Assembly (NCBI GenBank): GCA_003508835.1
Contig: PUFA01000081.1
Span: 4,154,001-4,218,000 of the forward strand
Source: Eonycteris spelaea
Taxonomy: Eukaryota > Chordata > Mammalia > Chiroptera > Pteropodidae
Length of the DNA: 64,000 bases
Direction of reading: 5' to 3'
Shown here one piece after another: positions 1 through 10,730 of the stretch. The notes beneath the pieces are model-generated. The model worked only from the letters and a program-made list of their open reading frames with translations, was not told the origin of the DNA and ran no database searches. The first letter of the stretch is position 1. Every line of letters starts with the position of its first letter. The position numbers were made by a program, and so were the translations under genes.

Positions 1-1370
1 AGGAACAGTTATGTTTTTGACTCCCTGTATTTGAAGACATTAAAAGTTTTCCATGTAGACTAACATCGCAAATGCTGTTTCTCTTTCATTGCCTTTTGAA
101 ATCACACTTCACTCAGTTTCTAGAAAGAGTAATAAAAGAGGAGTTAGAAAGTTAATTTACCACACTTGGTAATATTAGACACATAAGAGACTGTCAGGTA
201 AAAGAGGGTGCTTTATTTTTTTAAATAATTTTTTGCTAAAAGACTATTAAGCAAGTTTCCTTCCTGTCACCCCAACCCCCAATGCTTTCTAATTGTTGTA
301 TATTTTTCAGTGGGTGATGTTGAAGTTCTTTTTTCCTGATCAATTTTAAGGAATTTTCTTGACCCTGCTCCTCTCTACAGGTGTTCTTATCTGACAATGC
401 TGACCATCGCATACAAGATAACAGTGGCTCTATTTTAATACTACAATTTGTTCAAGAAATTCTGTTTTTAAAGCTTGTTTCTTACATAATAAAATTGCAC
501 AAAATTACTCTCTCCAAGAAATAACATTTTCTTAAACTGAGCACAAAAACATCTTTGATGTTTTCATGAAGTTTTTCCAAGGGGAACTAATGTTGATGAC
601 TTCTAGCATTTTAGCATTTGATTACTTCTCTGCTTCAGGAGTTGTAGTTTTGTTTTTTTAAAAAATTCTTTTTATTATTATTTTAACTTATTTTGTTGCA
701 TATACTTTCTACAAGTTCACCAGATTTTTTCATGTAATCTGATAGGCTGAAAAAATAGCTTTTTTCTTTTCTTTTGTTCTTTTCTTTTTCTTTTTTACTT
801 GTTTCCTTTTATTTATTTTCTTGCTTTCTTTTTTTTTTTTTTTTTTTTTTTTGCATAATGGTTGAAAAAACCCTTTGCAACCTTAGAGATAATCAATTGA
901 CCCTGTGTGACAATTTTATAAACATGCCTCATTTATTCCTTTCCTAATCTGCTAATTAATATTTACTCATTAGTGCATACTAGCTGCCTTAGATCATGAA
1001 AGGGATGTAGGATATGTTCCATTTCCTTAAAGGAATGCACAATTTAATTGAGAAGATAAGGTGATCGTGTCTAAAGAAATCTTTGGCAAAAAAATCTGAA
1101 AAGACTTCCTTTTCCTTGCCAGCCTCCACATTCAATATATCCTTTCGATGAGTCAATGAGTGGTGCTTAACAATGCTCAGACATTCAGCAGTGATTTTCG
1201 GAAAATTTTTGCCAAGTTACTCAATAATCAGATATTATTCTTTATTGGTGACGTTTCTTTGACTTACTCCTTCAAGTGTTGAAGTATACAATCCAAAGAA
1301 GAGATCCTTTCCACTGTCACTCTAGATAAAAATAGTGCATGAGCCTAACTTTGTTTAATTTATACATAGA
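1..1370. other. Anonymous non-coding DNA with T-rich tracts
   Basis: No exon, RNA gene or recognisable transposon was found. The stretch is AT-rich. It contains a pyrimidine-rich run at about 755-852 made of TTTTC-type units and ending in 24 consecutive T at 829-852. The T run could be the tail of a reverse-oriented retroposon, but the sequence to its right matches no SINE or L1 I know, so it is left as simple sequence. Confidence 0.6.
829..852. repeat. Homopolymer T24
   Basis: Twenty-four uninterrupted T residues follow a T/C-rich run. It is likely length-variable between individuals. There is no flanking target-site duplication or recognisable element body to make it a retroposon tail. Confidence 0.9.
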
Positions 1371-1779
1371 TGTGATGGTTAATTTTATGTGTCAGTTTGA
1401 CTAGGCCACGGGGTGCCCACATATTTAGCTAAATACTATTTCTGGGAGTGTTTCCAGATAAGATTAGTATTGAATTGGTGAATTGAGTAAAACAGATTGC
1501 CCTCCCCAATGTGAGTGGGCTATAGTCCATCTGTTGTGAGCTTGAATAGAACAAAAAAAGCAGAAGAGTGAACTTACTTCTGCTTGACTGCTTGAGCTGA
1601 GACATTGATCTTCTGTCCTCAGACTGGAGCTCACACCAATTCTCCTGGTTCTCAGACCTTTGGACTCAGACTGGATCCCTATCACCAGCTTTCCTGGGTG
1701 TCCAGCTCACAGAAGGTAGATTGTGGCACTTCTCTGCCTCCATAATCACATGAGCCAATTTTTTTTTTATAAATCTCTT

Positions 1780-1867
<88 letters not shown>

Positions 1868-1876
1868 ATTAATATA
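1371..1876 (+). mobile_element. Solo LTR of MaLR/ERVL-like type with internal microsatellite
   Basis: The block starts TGTGATGGTTAATTTTATGT and follows a dispersed mammalian repeat I recognise, including GGCCACGGGGTGCCCA near the left end, the 'CCTCCATAATCACATGAGCC' segment near the right end and a 'CTGATTAATA' terminus corresponding to CTGACTAATACA. Flanking 5-mers ATAGA (1366-1370) and GTAGA (1877-1881) agree at 4 of 5 bases, as expected for an LTR-type target duplication. There is no internal retroviral coding region, so it is a solo LTR. The (AT)n(AG)n array at 1783-1862 sits where family members carry a TCTCTC/TATATA-prone tail. The subfamily name is not certain. Confidence 0.7.
1783..1862. 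repeat. Compound microsatellite (AT)19(AG)21
   Basis: An uninterrupted AT run at 1783-1820 passes directly into an AG run at 1821-1862. It lies inside the right part of the solo LTR and appears to be an expansion of the element's own low-complexity tail. Confidence 0.95.
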
Positions 1877-2394
1877 GTAGAAATATAAAATTTATCATTT
1901 TTACATTTATATAGAGAATATACTCACATATTATTCCTCAAAGTTTTATGCACATATCAAATATATATAAATGTTTCATTTTTATTTATAGACAATAAGA
2001 TAGTCATTCTGTGGTAAAATGTAAATTATATGAATGTTCTATATTTACATATATCTAATTATGAATATTCTCCCTTTATATTTATATATTTTAATTTTGT
2101 TTGAAGACTATGTGAATATCACATCTGTAGAATATTATATATATTATATACATATTACATACAAACATAGTTTATACCTGGTGATTTTCAATATTTTCTG
2201 AAGATAAAAATTACTTTAAAAATTGTTAAAAACATAAAAACACATTCCCACTAAATCACAATTTCCAAGAACAAATTTTGGTTATTTGGTTATTATATTT
2301 AATAACTACTCCAGATGATTTTTGTCAGGAAGATTGACAGCCAATGTACTCTGGTCAATGCAACTTGCATACTGTTCATCAGCCTTGCAAGATG

Positions 2395-2620
2395 GCTACC
2401 ACCTAGCTTCCCAAGCTTTTCTCCTGTGACTCCCCTCTTCTCATCACATTACACAAGACCCCCATGGTATCCATGCTTTCAAGTCTTTTCACTTGATATT
2501 TCCTCCTCTAGAATGGCCTCCTCTCTCTTTCTAATCAAATTCCTCACAATCTTTAGCACTTACCAAAATATCAGCCCCTCTGAGAGACTTCCTGAACCTA
2601 TAATACAGAGTTCATATTAC
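2395..2620 (+). mobile_element. L2-type LINE fragment (3' part)
   Basis: The order of CT-rich blocks, including a 'CTCTAGAATGGCCTCCT' segment resembling the L2 'CTGCCTGGAACGCTCTT' region and a following 'TTCAAGTCTTTTCA'-like part, fits the 3' portion of L2. It is strongly diverged and has no intact frame. The 102-codon open frame that overlaps it has no coding hallmarks. Confidence 0.4.
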
Positions 2621-2630
2621 TAATAATAAC

Positions 2631-2868
2631 CAACACCTTTTTAAATTGTCATGGACTACGTACCTGGCTAAGTACTTTGCTCACATTTCCTCATTAAGCT
2701 GTCTATCATGACCCTCTGTGCTTAGATGTTGGTATTGTCTCCATTTTGCAAAGAAGGATACAAGGCTTAGAGTAATTAGTTTACCAACGTCATAGAGCTG
2801 TAATAATAAACAAAGGATTTAAACTCAGATCTACCAGACTGTAGCGTTGAGCTCTTAATTATGCCCTT
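2631..2868 (-). mobile_element. MIR SINE, reverse orientation
   Basis: It reads as the reverse complement of MIR. 'TGGCTAAGTACTTTGCTCAC' at the left is the MIR 3' region. A 'CCATTTTGCAAAGAAGGATA' core follows, corresponding to CCATTTTACAGATGAGGAAA, and 'AGATCTACCAGACTG' marks the tRNA-derived head at the right. A near-complete but old copy. Confidence 0.8.
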
Positions 2869-3141
2869 TGGAATATAGTAAAACAGCAACTCAAATTTGG
2901 AAGAATGAGAGACACTGTGTTGATGTCATTATTGACCAAGACTTACTTGCTCAATATCTGATGAAACTTAATTTATGGGACAAATACTGTTCTATCTGAT
3001 ATCAATATACTGAAAAACTATGTCCATTCTGTTCCTGTTCTGATGTGCTAATGAGAATTTTGAGGTAGAAACTGTCTCATGATTTATATGTTGAGCATAT
3101 GATGTTGCTCTTGCTAAATGTTAACACTGTACATTGTAAAT

Positions 3142-3262
3142 TCAGAGAGACAGAGGTCTAAATTCTACCTTTATCACTTAGGGCTTATTTTTGACTTTGA
3201 CTAAGACTTTAAAGTCCACCAAATTCAATTTTCTTATCAGTATAATGGGGTTAATAATTTAT
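3142..3262 (+). mobile_element. MIR SINE, first half of a split copy
   Basis: The MIR head and core can be followed from 'GAGGTCTAAATTCTACC' to 'CTTATCAGTATAATGGGG'. The expected continuation (GATTAAAT...GTGCTTGGTACATGGTAGG) is found only after about 155 unrelated bases, at 3418-3502. Confidence 0.7.
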
Positions 3263-3417
3263 AACTAAGTTCACTTATTTTTTGTAATTTAATTTTTGGA
3301 AAATATTAAACATATATGAAATTAAAAAGAAATATCTAATATAAGTTAATCTGCCCATCACCTGGCTTAAACAGTTCACTCATTCTCAGTTTTATTTCTC
3401 TATATCCTCAAAATTAG
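3263..3417. mobile_element. AT-rich insertion dividing a MIR
   Basis: This 155-bp segment lies between the two halves of a MIR. Its right half ('CTGCCCATCACCTGGCTTAAA', then a 'TTTCTCTATATCC' part) resembles a common mammalian dispersed block with the pattern 'CACCCAGCTTCAACAATTATCAA', which I cannot assign to a family. No clear target duplication is visible. Confidence 0.45.
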
Positions 3418-3502
3418 GGCTGTTTGAAGATTAAATAATCCTCATAAAGTTATTTAAAACAGTGCTTGGTACATGGTAGGTACTCGATTCCAGTTGAATT
3501 AA
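3418..3502 (+). mobile_element. MIR SINE, second half of the split copy
   Basis: It continues the copy begun at 3142: 'TTGAAGATTAAATAATCCTC' then 'CAGTGCTTGGTACATGGTAG' and 'GTACTCGATTCC', the MIR 3' end (GTGCCTGGCACATAGTAGGTGCTC). Confidence 0.7.
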
Positions 3503-4750
3503 TTTTATTTTACAGGAATGAGCATTGCATATTTCATGGCCCATTTTTCAAGCCCAATTTCTGTTTCTACTAAAAAAATTTACTTCAAACATTGAAAAGA
3601 GTGATTGAAAAGAGTGAAAATAGAAAGTAAATGTCTGGGTGTATTCTGTTTTTTGTTTTTTGTTTTTGTTTTTTTTTAACTCCTTCTAGTCAGAGACCAG
3701 AGTCAAAAGCAAACTCAGGAACCCCACATAAAACTGGCTTAAACTAAATGAAGATCATCCATCAGAACTATAAGATTTTTCACATGGGTGTCCCAGTTCA
3801 CCCCTGAACATGTGTTTTTGATCTTCTTCCTCAGTTTCTCTGTTGGGACTCTCAGCTTTCTATATGTAGCTATATTGTATTTTCTTCACACTCCTGGCAT
3901 GACCCCCAGCTCTTCCTACTATTCCTCAGGGCCTCTCTATGCTGTTGGTTTCCATTTTTTTCCTGTACTTACATTGTGCCCTAAACTATAATGTCTTTGT
4001 TACCTACAGCGTTTTTTCTTACTTTTGCATTATAAATGGGACCCAACTCTCCAACAAAAACTCTCCAGTCATTTTTAATTTTCTCATCTGCTTTGTTGGC
4101 AAATAGTACTAAGAGTTCTACATGACAAATACTGTCCCTTCTCTTAAATTTTTTTTTGTTTTCTAAACATACTGCTCATGTTCATAATACATCAAATGTT
4201 ATAAAGAACCAAATAGACACAAGAAGGCTGTTTTATGACTAGATGCCAGAAAGAGTTTGCTTGTACATGCATAATGAATGTCCAAAGTGCATGCCAGGAG
4301 TTACTGAATCAGGACATAAAATTACTAAACGGGGGAAAAAAGTAATTTGACTGCACTTAACCTTCTTTCCTGTGTTGTTATTTTGTTCTAGTTCGTAAAG
4401 CTTTGACTTACATTGTATACATCTTCTCTGAGTATTGAAAAAGTCTCAAGGCAGCGTTTCACACAAGAGCACGATTATGTTCTGTCTTTTTGATATTCAT
4501 GTTTCTTGTGTAATGGTGTCCACTTCAACTTTTCATATACTGAGATCACAAATCTGAATGAACCCTAAGCAAAATTTTGCAAAATGCTTTTATTCCAGTC
4601 TCTAACCACTCCTAATTCCTCCACATCCCCTGATTTTACTCCATTTGAGACACTTACTCAGTGGTCATAGGGACTTCCATATATTTGAGTTCTTTACCTC
4701 CTTATTCACAACTCATCAAAACCTGAAATCAGAATGGAGCTGATATCAGA

Positions 4751-4992
4751 GTATTAGCTTTGGAATCAGATACTTCTGGTTCACACCAAGCCCTGACAAT
4801 TGGAATGACTAATAGTAACTTACCTACCCCCCCCCCCGACACACACACTATTTAACTTATTTAACATTCTTTATCATTTAATTTTTCTCCTTTATAAACA
4901 GGGACAATAATAGTACCTCATTCTCAGAAATCTTTCTTGAGGATTGTATGAGATGTTATATGCAAAGTGCCAGATGTTGTTATGATTTGGTG
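4751..4992 (+). mobile_element. MIR SINE with an internal poly-C tract
   Basis: The copy runs from 'TTTGGAATCAGATACTTCTG' through 'GGGACAATAATAGTACCTC' to 'AAAGTGCCAGATG'. At 4827-4848 the expected TTGGGCAAGTTACTT region is replaced by eleven C residues and a short (AC)n, so the microsatellite grew inside the SINE. Confidence 0.75.
4827..4848. repeat. C11 followed by GA(CA)n
   Basis: Eleven consecutive C residues at 4827-4837 are followed by GACACACACAC. Poly-C runs this long are uncommon in AT-rich mammalian DNA. Confidence 0.9.
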
Positions 4993-5064
4993 ATGATGAG
5001 GGAAATTTGATTCTAAGTCAAAATCTTTCTTTTCTCAGAATATATATATGCCTATAGTATGTAC

Positions 5065-5615
5065 AGTATTAGAGTATGCAGCCAAGAAATAAAGAGGAGG
5101 CTGAGACTTAGAAGGGCAGCAGTGGAAGAATTAGGAAAGATCACCAAAAGCAAAGATGTGTCATTAGAGACAGTGGCTAAAATCATTCATACCCTGGTGT
5201 TCCAATTACTATTGTACAAATGTGAGAGTTAGACATTGAAGAAGGCTGAGAGAGAAAAGTAAAGCCCTTTGAAATATGGTGTTGAAAGAGAGGTGTACAG
5301 ATACCCTGGATTGCCAGAAAGATAAACAAATAGGTCCTAGAACAAATTAAGCATGGAACATCACTAGAGACAAAAGCATCACTAGAGACTTCAGACACAT
5401 CATGAGAAGGCAGTGTTCTTTGGAAAAGGTAATAATGCTGGGAAAAATAGAACACAGCAGGAAAAAAGGAAGACCAATTATGAGATAAATTAGCTTTATA
5501 AAACAAGCCATAGGCATGAGTCTACAGGAGCTGACCCGGGCTGTTGAGGATAAGGCACTGTGGATATCACTCATTCACAGAATCACTAGGAGCCAGAATG
5601 AATTCAACATGTGAA
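5065..5615 (+). mobile_element. RTE-clade LINE (BovB/MamRTE-like), 3' end of ORF2, dead
   Basis: The forward strand decodes, with several stops and frame changes, to the C-terminal region typical of RTE-clade reverse transcriptases. The remnants occur in family order: TLKKAE, FEIWC, HIMRRQ (from 5396), SLEK, IMLGKIE, RKKGRP, LQEL and a terminal LIHRI. The match to remembered RTE consensus starts near 'AGTATGCAGCCAAGAAATAA' and runs to the end of ORF2. A microsatellite starts just after it, as expected from the short tandem tails of RTE elements. Two reverse-strand open frames across 5183-5574 are shadows. A 13-bp motif repeats at 5359-5371 and 5377-5389. The clade is fairly sure; the exact family (ancient mammalian RTE or later horizontally acquired BovB-like) is not, though the decay favours an old one. 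Confidence 0.75.
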
Positions 5616-5621
5616 ACACAG

Positions 5622-5812
5622 TAATATGTATATAGCATATGGTATGTATATATACACACACTTACACATTTCATATGTGTATATACACATCACACATATG
5701 TGTGTACATATATATGTATATTGCATGTGTCTAGTATACAGTATATGTTACATATACATATACACATACATTTGTATGAATGTGTATATATACACATACA
5801 CACACACATATG
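5622..5812. repeat. AC/AT-rich degenerate microsatellite
   Basis: Interleaved ATGTATATAC, ACACAC and CATATG units cover about 190 bp immediately 3' of the RTE LINE. Repeat-rich open frames on both strands here (rows of Tyr/Ile/His codons) are by-products. It probably began as the element's 3' tail. Confidence 0.85.
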
Positions 5813-7075
5813 TTGGCTTTTGTTAAAATTAAAGGGCTTGGCATTTCTCCTCTCAAAGATGTTGATGGGTCTTTATGTGAACGAGACTTATTTAATATTG
5901 TTATTGAAAGAGATTTGTTCTGTTTCCGACATCCCCAAAAGCGCACCTCGTAAATCTTTATTCATTTTTTCTCTAAAGGAGCTGTCTGTATTGTGTTGTT
6001 GTCACACTTAATTTGTATATTCAAAGTAAAAATGGTATTTTAACAATGAGTGAGAAAAATTACTACCTTTATAAGGAAAATTATGGAATGGAAAAAAAAA
6101 CATTTAAAAACAAACATGTGGGGATATTTCCATCATTATGTGAGTTTGTTCTTAAAAATATTAAGTGTATCACCTATAATACCTCTCATAGCTGGATGCT
6201 TACTTTCCAAAATGGAGTTTTGAGACTTTTCTAAGCTATTTTAATATGCTTTACATGAAAAGTTTTAATGGATTTTAATCACTTTAATCAAATTGGAAAA
6301 AATAAAGGCAGACTGGTTCAAAAATGCATCTGATAGACAGCAAGGGGAGATGGAATTCTCTAGCCTATTTTTAATCAAAACCTTATATTACTTGGTTGTA
6401 GCTGGAAAAGAGATTTAATGATTTGGTAAAAACAATCAGCAAAGACTCTTTCCACAGTGAGTCTATATGTCTCCATGAGGTAAATTTTATGTTTCTAACA
6501 GTCATTAAGACCAAGTATTTGAGCATTGTAAATTCAAACTAGGGCATCTCAAAGCTTTATGACAAAGTTTTAAAGCAAGATTTAAAAAAAATTATAAAAC
6601 ACATACAATCCCACTAAATAAATCTCACACACATATAGTCTCACTAAAAATGTTATTATTAATACTATTTTATATAGTATGTTCAGTGAGAAAAATGAAT
6701 TTATATTAATAAATATTCTTGTTTATCATTGATTACTATTTTCATTTCATTATAATGTCTAACAAATGTTACTATATTGGTACATTTATTTATTGTATCT
6801 ATTGTATACATAGATGGATATACATAGATGGCAGGTATCTACTCAAATATTTATATGCTGATCTGTTTAGAACACCAAAAATGTTTCAAAACAACCTGTT
6901 GAATAAGTGCTACTGATATTGTTGTCAATGTGACACCAAAAACACTTTATGAATTTCTTTGCAGGAAAAATAGATTAATAGTAATAGTCAAGTGGAGGAG
7001 AATGCATTTGCATTTTTATGGTGGCACCTTGAGTCTGTCCTCCATTTTTTTTTCTGCCTGCCCTCCCTCTCCCCT
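5813..7075. other. Anonymous AT-rich DNA
   Basis: No gene or recognisable repeat was identified. The short open frames at 6013-6234 and 6719-6916 are composed of AT-rich codons with no family resemblance. Confidence 0.55.
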
Positions 7076-7502
7076 TGTATTAGTTTCCTAGGGCTGCCAT
7101 ATCAAAATATCACAGACAGGGCAGCTTAAAACAGCAGAAATTTAATCTTTGACAGTTTTGGAGGCCAGCAGCCTAAGATCCAGGTATCAGTAGGGCCATG
7201 TTCCCTCTGAAGGCTCTAGGGAAGTATCCTTTCTTGCCTCTTCCTAGCTTGTGGGACCTTGTGGCATTCCTTGGCATTCCTTGGCTTACAGCTGCAATGG
7301 CTGTCTCTGTTGTCACATGACCATCTTCCTTGTATGTATCTGTATCCAGGGCATTAGATTTAGGGCTAAACCCAATCTAGTATGACCTCATATCTTAATT
7401 GTATCTTCAAACACTCTATTTCCAAATAAGGTCACATTGCCAGGTACTGAAGATTAAGATTTGAACATATCTTTTGAGGACACACATTTACCTCATTATA
7501 CA
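7076..7502 (-). mobile_element. MaLR-type (MLT1-like) solo LTR, reverse orientation
   Basis: The left edge TGTATTAGTTTCCTAGGGCT and the internal 'CAGCTTAAAACAGCAGAAAT', 'AGGGCCATGTTCCCTCTGAA' and 'CCAAATAAGGTCACATT' blocks are hallmarks of an MLT1-like LTR read on the opposite strand. The right edge 'CCTCATTATACA' corresponds to the LTR 5' end. Flanking 5-mers CCCTT (7071-7075) and CTCTT (7503-7507) match at 4 of 5. No internal coding region is present. A 10-bp unit is duplicated in tandem at about 7264-7283 (CATTCCTTGG twice). Confidence 0.8.
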
Positions 7503-7974
7503 CTCTTTCAATCCTTCCCTTTCTCCTTGCTCTACCTCATCATTGCTTTACTTTTATCTTATTAGCAATAGGGACCACTGATTTTTCTGGGAGTTCTCTA
7601 TACTCAGTGAGCCCTTGTGAAGCACCAAAAGGCCATGGATCAAGTGGGACATGAGGCTCTCATGTGAAAGAGGAATTGGACTAGAGCAGGTCATAAAAGT
7701 ATATGTAGTATGATTTAGGGATTACAATTTGCTCATTCATCCTCCATAAATCTCTGTGCTCTAGCCTAAGTGACAGCAATTGAATGTCTCTTCTTTTCTC
7801 TTACTCCATTGTGGCTGCCCCCAAAAGCACAAGAAATTATGCTGTAACACACAACTGACCAGATATGAGACACTTGAATTTCAACTCTAAAGATAAACCA
7901 GTCATTCTTTCTGGATCCATGCAGAGGGCAATTGGACTGACTGGATCAATCACAATCACAAGCATCCTTTAACC

Positions 7975-8198
7975 CAGGAGTCCCCAGCTCCTGGGCCATG
8001 GACCAGTACTGGTTAGTGACCTGTAAGGAACTGGGCCACACAATGGGAGGTGAGCGGTGGGAGAGCAAGTGAAACTTCATCTGTATTTGCAGCTGCTCCC
8101 CAGCACTAGCATCACCACTTAGCTCCACCTCAGATCATCAGGCATTAAATTCTCATAGGAACACTGGTTCCTGGTGCCAAAAAGATTAGGGACTATTG
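7975..8198 (+). mobile_element. Non-autonomous hAT DNA transposon with TSD
   Basis: It starts CAGGAGTCCCCAGCTCCTGG and ends with 'GGTGCCAAAAAGATTAGGGA' plus CTATTG, which are diverged terminal inverted repeats of the 'CAGGGGTCCCCAACC' family. The middle keeps 'GGAACTGGGCCACACA' and a 'GGAGGTGAGCGG' block. The flanking 8-mers are CTTTAACC (7967-7974) and CTTTAATC (8199-8206), a 7-of-8 match and the target-duplication length expected for hAT. The family is recognised; its name is not recalled. Confidence 0.85.
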
Positions 8199-8206
8199 CT
8201 TTAATC

Positions 8207-9929
8207 TAGTGTCTTGAAAATCCTACCATTCACCCAAACCCATCAAATGGGTTCCCATTTTCCCTAGTAGTCTGAAGACATTTGTTTTTTTCTCCAGTTT
8301 AGTAACATTTCCAGGCACTTCAGTCATCCAACATTTATTGTGCAATCACAGGTACAGGCTAGATATAGATACTGCACGGAAATATGTGCCTCAATTATTA
8401 TGTTTAAGTCGATGAGTTTTATTTTTCAACTTTTATAGTCCTGTACTATACTCTTTAACTTTCCCTTTTTTTCCCAACATGATAACATTCCTGATACTCA
8501 TTCTTGGCAAATATTGGATTTCCCTTTTTCATGATTGCTGTGCCTTTCTCTCTATCTAACAGTAGTCCTGCCTATCCCCGTTACCCCCGCTTTCTGTCTT
8601 ACCTCTCTAATTTATGTCTTTTCATTATATGGAATCTATCTGCCTAGTACCATTGCCAGTTTATCTCATTTACTTTTTTTTCCCTCCATTGATGCCCAGT
8701 CATTCCATGTCTAATACTTTGTTTCAACTGATACATTAGATTTGAGCATTTCAGTAACACCAAATTCACATGTAGATTATCTTTCCAGAGTAGGCCCAGA
8801 GGAAATTACTTCTTTGTCATCCTTATCTTTGAGACTACCTCACTGTTAATGACACTCTTAATAACTGAGCCTACTGGCCCAAAGAGATAATTTGAGAGGA
8901 CCAATTGGTGGCAGACATTTTGTTTCATGAAAGGCAGAATTTTTTTCCCAGGGAGAACACAGAGTTCTTTTAGTAGAAAATAGAATGCAGTTTTACTTTT
9001 CAGACACTAAAGGACATATCTGTTATTCAGACTGATTGTCATTCATGCTGTGACAGATTTTACCTCCTATATTGTAATAATTGTTGAGTTTTCACAATAC
9101 CCTGATCCTTCACACATTTTTTTTTCTGTGAGCTCTTTCATGAGAGTTGCATATATTTTTAAGATTAGTATTCATAAGATAAATTTCTTGAAAGCCTCTT
9201 AAATATATTTCTCTATATTTTTAACCTTTGAACCAGAAGCATTAATAATAATTATAACTTATTTGATGGCCTCTGTTGTCTTTATATTTTGCCCACTTGT
9301 TCCAGGAAAGGATTAGTGCCTTTTTTCTTTGGTTCAGTTCTCTATTTTACCTTACCTTATTCTAAGGAATGACGAGTGGCTGAAATACTTACTTTTGCAA
9401 CTATTACTAGTGTCTTATTCCTCAGCTTGCTTATTGCTTATAGCCTTTAACTACTTTCTTACTTTTCTCTATAATCATCAAATTTTTTTCTGTCTCCCTC
9501 CTTTACACTTGGCATACTTCTTTGGAGTGTAAAAAGAAAAAAAGAATGTGCTTTGTTTTTGTTTAAAGAATTGCCCTATTTGTAGTCATTCTTTTAGTGA
9601 CTGCCATATAGCAAATCTCTGCAAAGGCTTTATAGTTTGAGTTTGGCAGCAGGAATATTTTCTAGTACCTAGTGTTTCCCAAATCTTCATGTAGTTGATT
9701 GACTTTGTCTCAAGGACCTGCTGCTTTCCTTGTCTTCAAAATCACCTGCCATGAGCTTGCTTAAACATTACAAGCTCTGTATGACTTACAGTAGTCAGCA
9801 CAGTTTTTTTCTGTGGTCCTGCCTTGCCTTAAAAGCTTGATTATTTTTTTCCTTTTCTCCAAAATATGTACTTTCTTGTATGTGGTGTTTCCACCAGTCA
9901 ATAGCATTATAACAATAATTAAGTAGGAA
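8207..9929. other. Anonymous DNA with a weak repeat trace
   Basis: No gene was seen. At 8318-8400 there is a faint resemblance to the 'CATTCAACAAATATTTATTG' start of the ancient repeat seen better at 30.5 kb. Everything else is unassigned, including a T/C-rich part near 8460-8700. Confidence 0.45.
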
Positions 9930-10005
9930 ACTGAGGTCTTTGGAGTCTGACAGACTTCTATGTGACTCTAGCTTTGCCACTGATTGGTTGGGTCACCTTC
10001 AGTAG
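9930..10005 (+). mobile_element. MIR SINE, head part of an interrupted copy
   Basis: 'GGAGTCTGACAGACTTCTAT', 'CTCTAGCTTTGCCACTGATT' and 'GGGTCACCTTCAG' follow the MIR head and box-B region. The copy then breaks off and resumes at about 10074. Confidence 0.75.
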
Positions 10006-10057
10006 ACATATTTAAAATAATCATCCTTTATATGAATAATTAGTGCCCATTCCTGAG
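10006..10057 (+). repeat. 52-bp segment duplicated at 10731-10782, inserted in a MIR
   Basis: Aligned without gaps, 49 of 52 bases equal 10731-10782. Differences are at offsets 10, 31 and 38. This copy sits exactly where the MIR is interrupted, so it is the derived copy and 10731-10782 is the likely source. The 16 bases between it and the resumed MIR include a short TTAATTAGTGCC echo. Confidence 0.85.
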
Positions 10058-10073
10058 TGTTAATTAGTGCCAT

Positions 10074-10230
10074 TAATTAACTACTCTTATCCTTAGATTC
10101 TTCACTTGTGAAATAGGAACAGTAATAGTGTCTCAGTCACAGGATTAGCTGGAGTACTTTATGTGACTGTGTTTGTGACTATGCCAGACACAGGGGGAGT
10201 GTGCAATAAATGTTGCCTATTAATTTTTTC
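10074..10230 (+). mobile_element. MIR SINE, remainder of the interrupted copy
   Basis: It resumes with 'TTAATTAACTACTC' (MIR TTACTTAACCTCTC), then 'TTCTTCACTTGTGAAATAGG' and ends with 'GTGTGCAATAAATGTTG', the SINE 3' end. Confidence 0.75.
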
Positions 10231-10730
10231 AAGTGAATCTGGAGCTTTCTCCAATATGTCATATTCTCCAATATCTCACAAACACATACTCACTTGTATC
10301 AGTGTTTTATTCTCTTATCTTAACTTACCTATTTAGGTTTGGTGATTTGTTCTCATCAAAGTATATGTATTTTTTACTCTTTATAAGCAGAGCTTTATAT
10401 AATGCTTTTCATCTTCTTCTTTTTTTTAAATAAAATCATTAAAAAGTACAGAAAAACATGACAATTAAAATCACCCATAATTTCATCAAGTATATGTACC
10501 ATATAAGGTATTTATGTATTCATGTGTGTATATGGCATATGTGCTTACATATTTGTGTATACATAATTATATTTCCATTCATGTAAAAGGGTATCATTCT
10601 ACAACTCTGTTATCTCTCCAGTATTATCACTGACAGAAAATGATTTTTCACAATTTGATGTGAATCTGGCTAGTCATTTTGCTATGCTTATAGGTATATA
10701 TTATTTGCACCTGTACTTTTGTTTTAAAAA

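Noticed and set aside
829..852. Poly-T as the tail of a reverse SINE
   Set aside because: The sequence to its right has no SINE body, no A/B boxes and no matching flanks.
5183..5574. Two overlapping reverse open frames
   Set aside because: Antisense to the RTE LINE, which has recognisable plus-strand ORF2 motifs.
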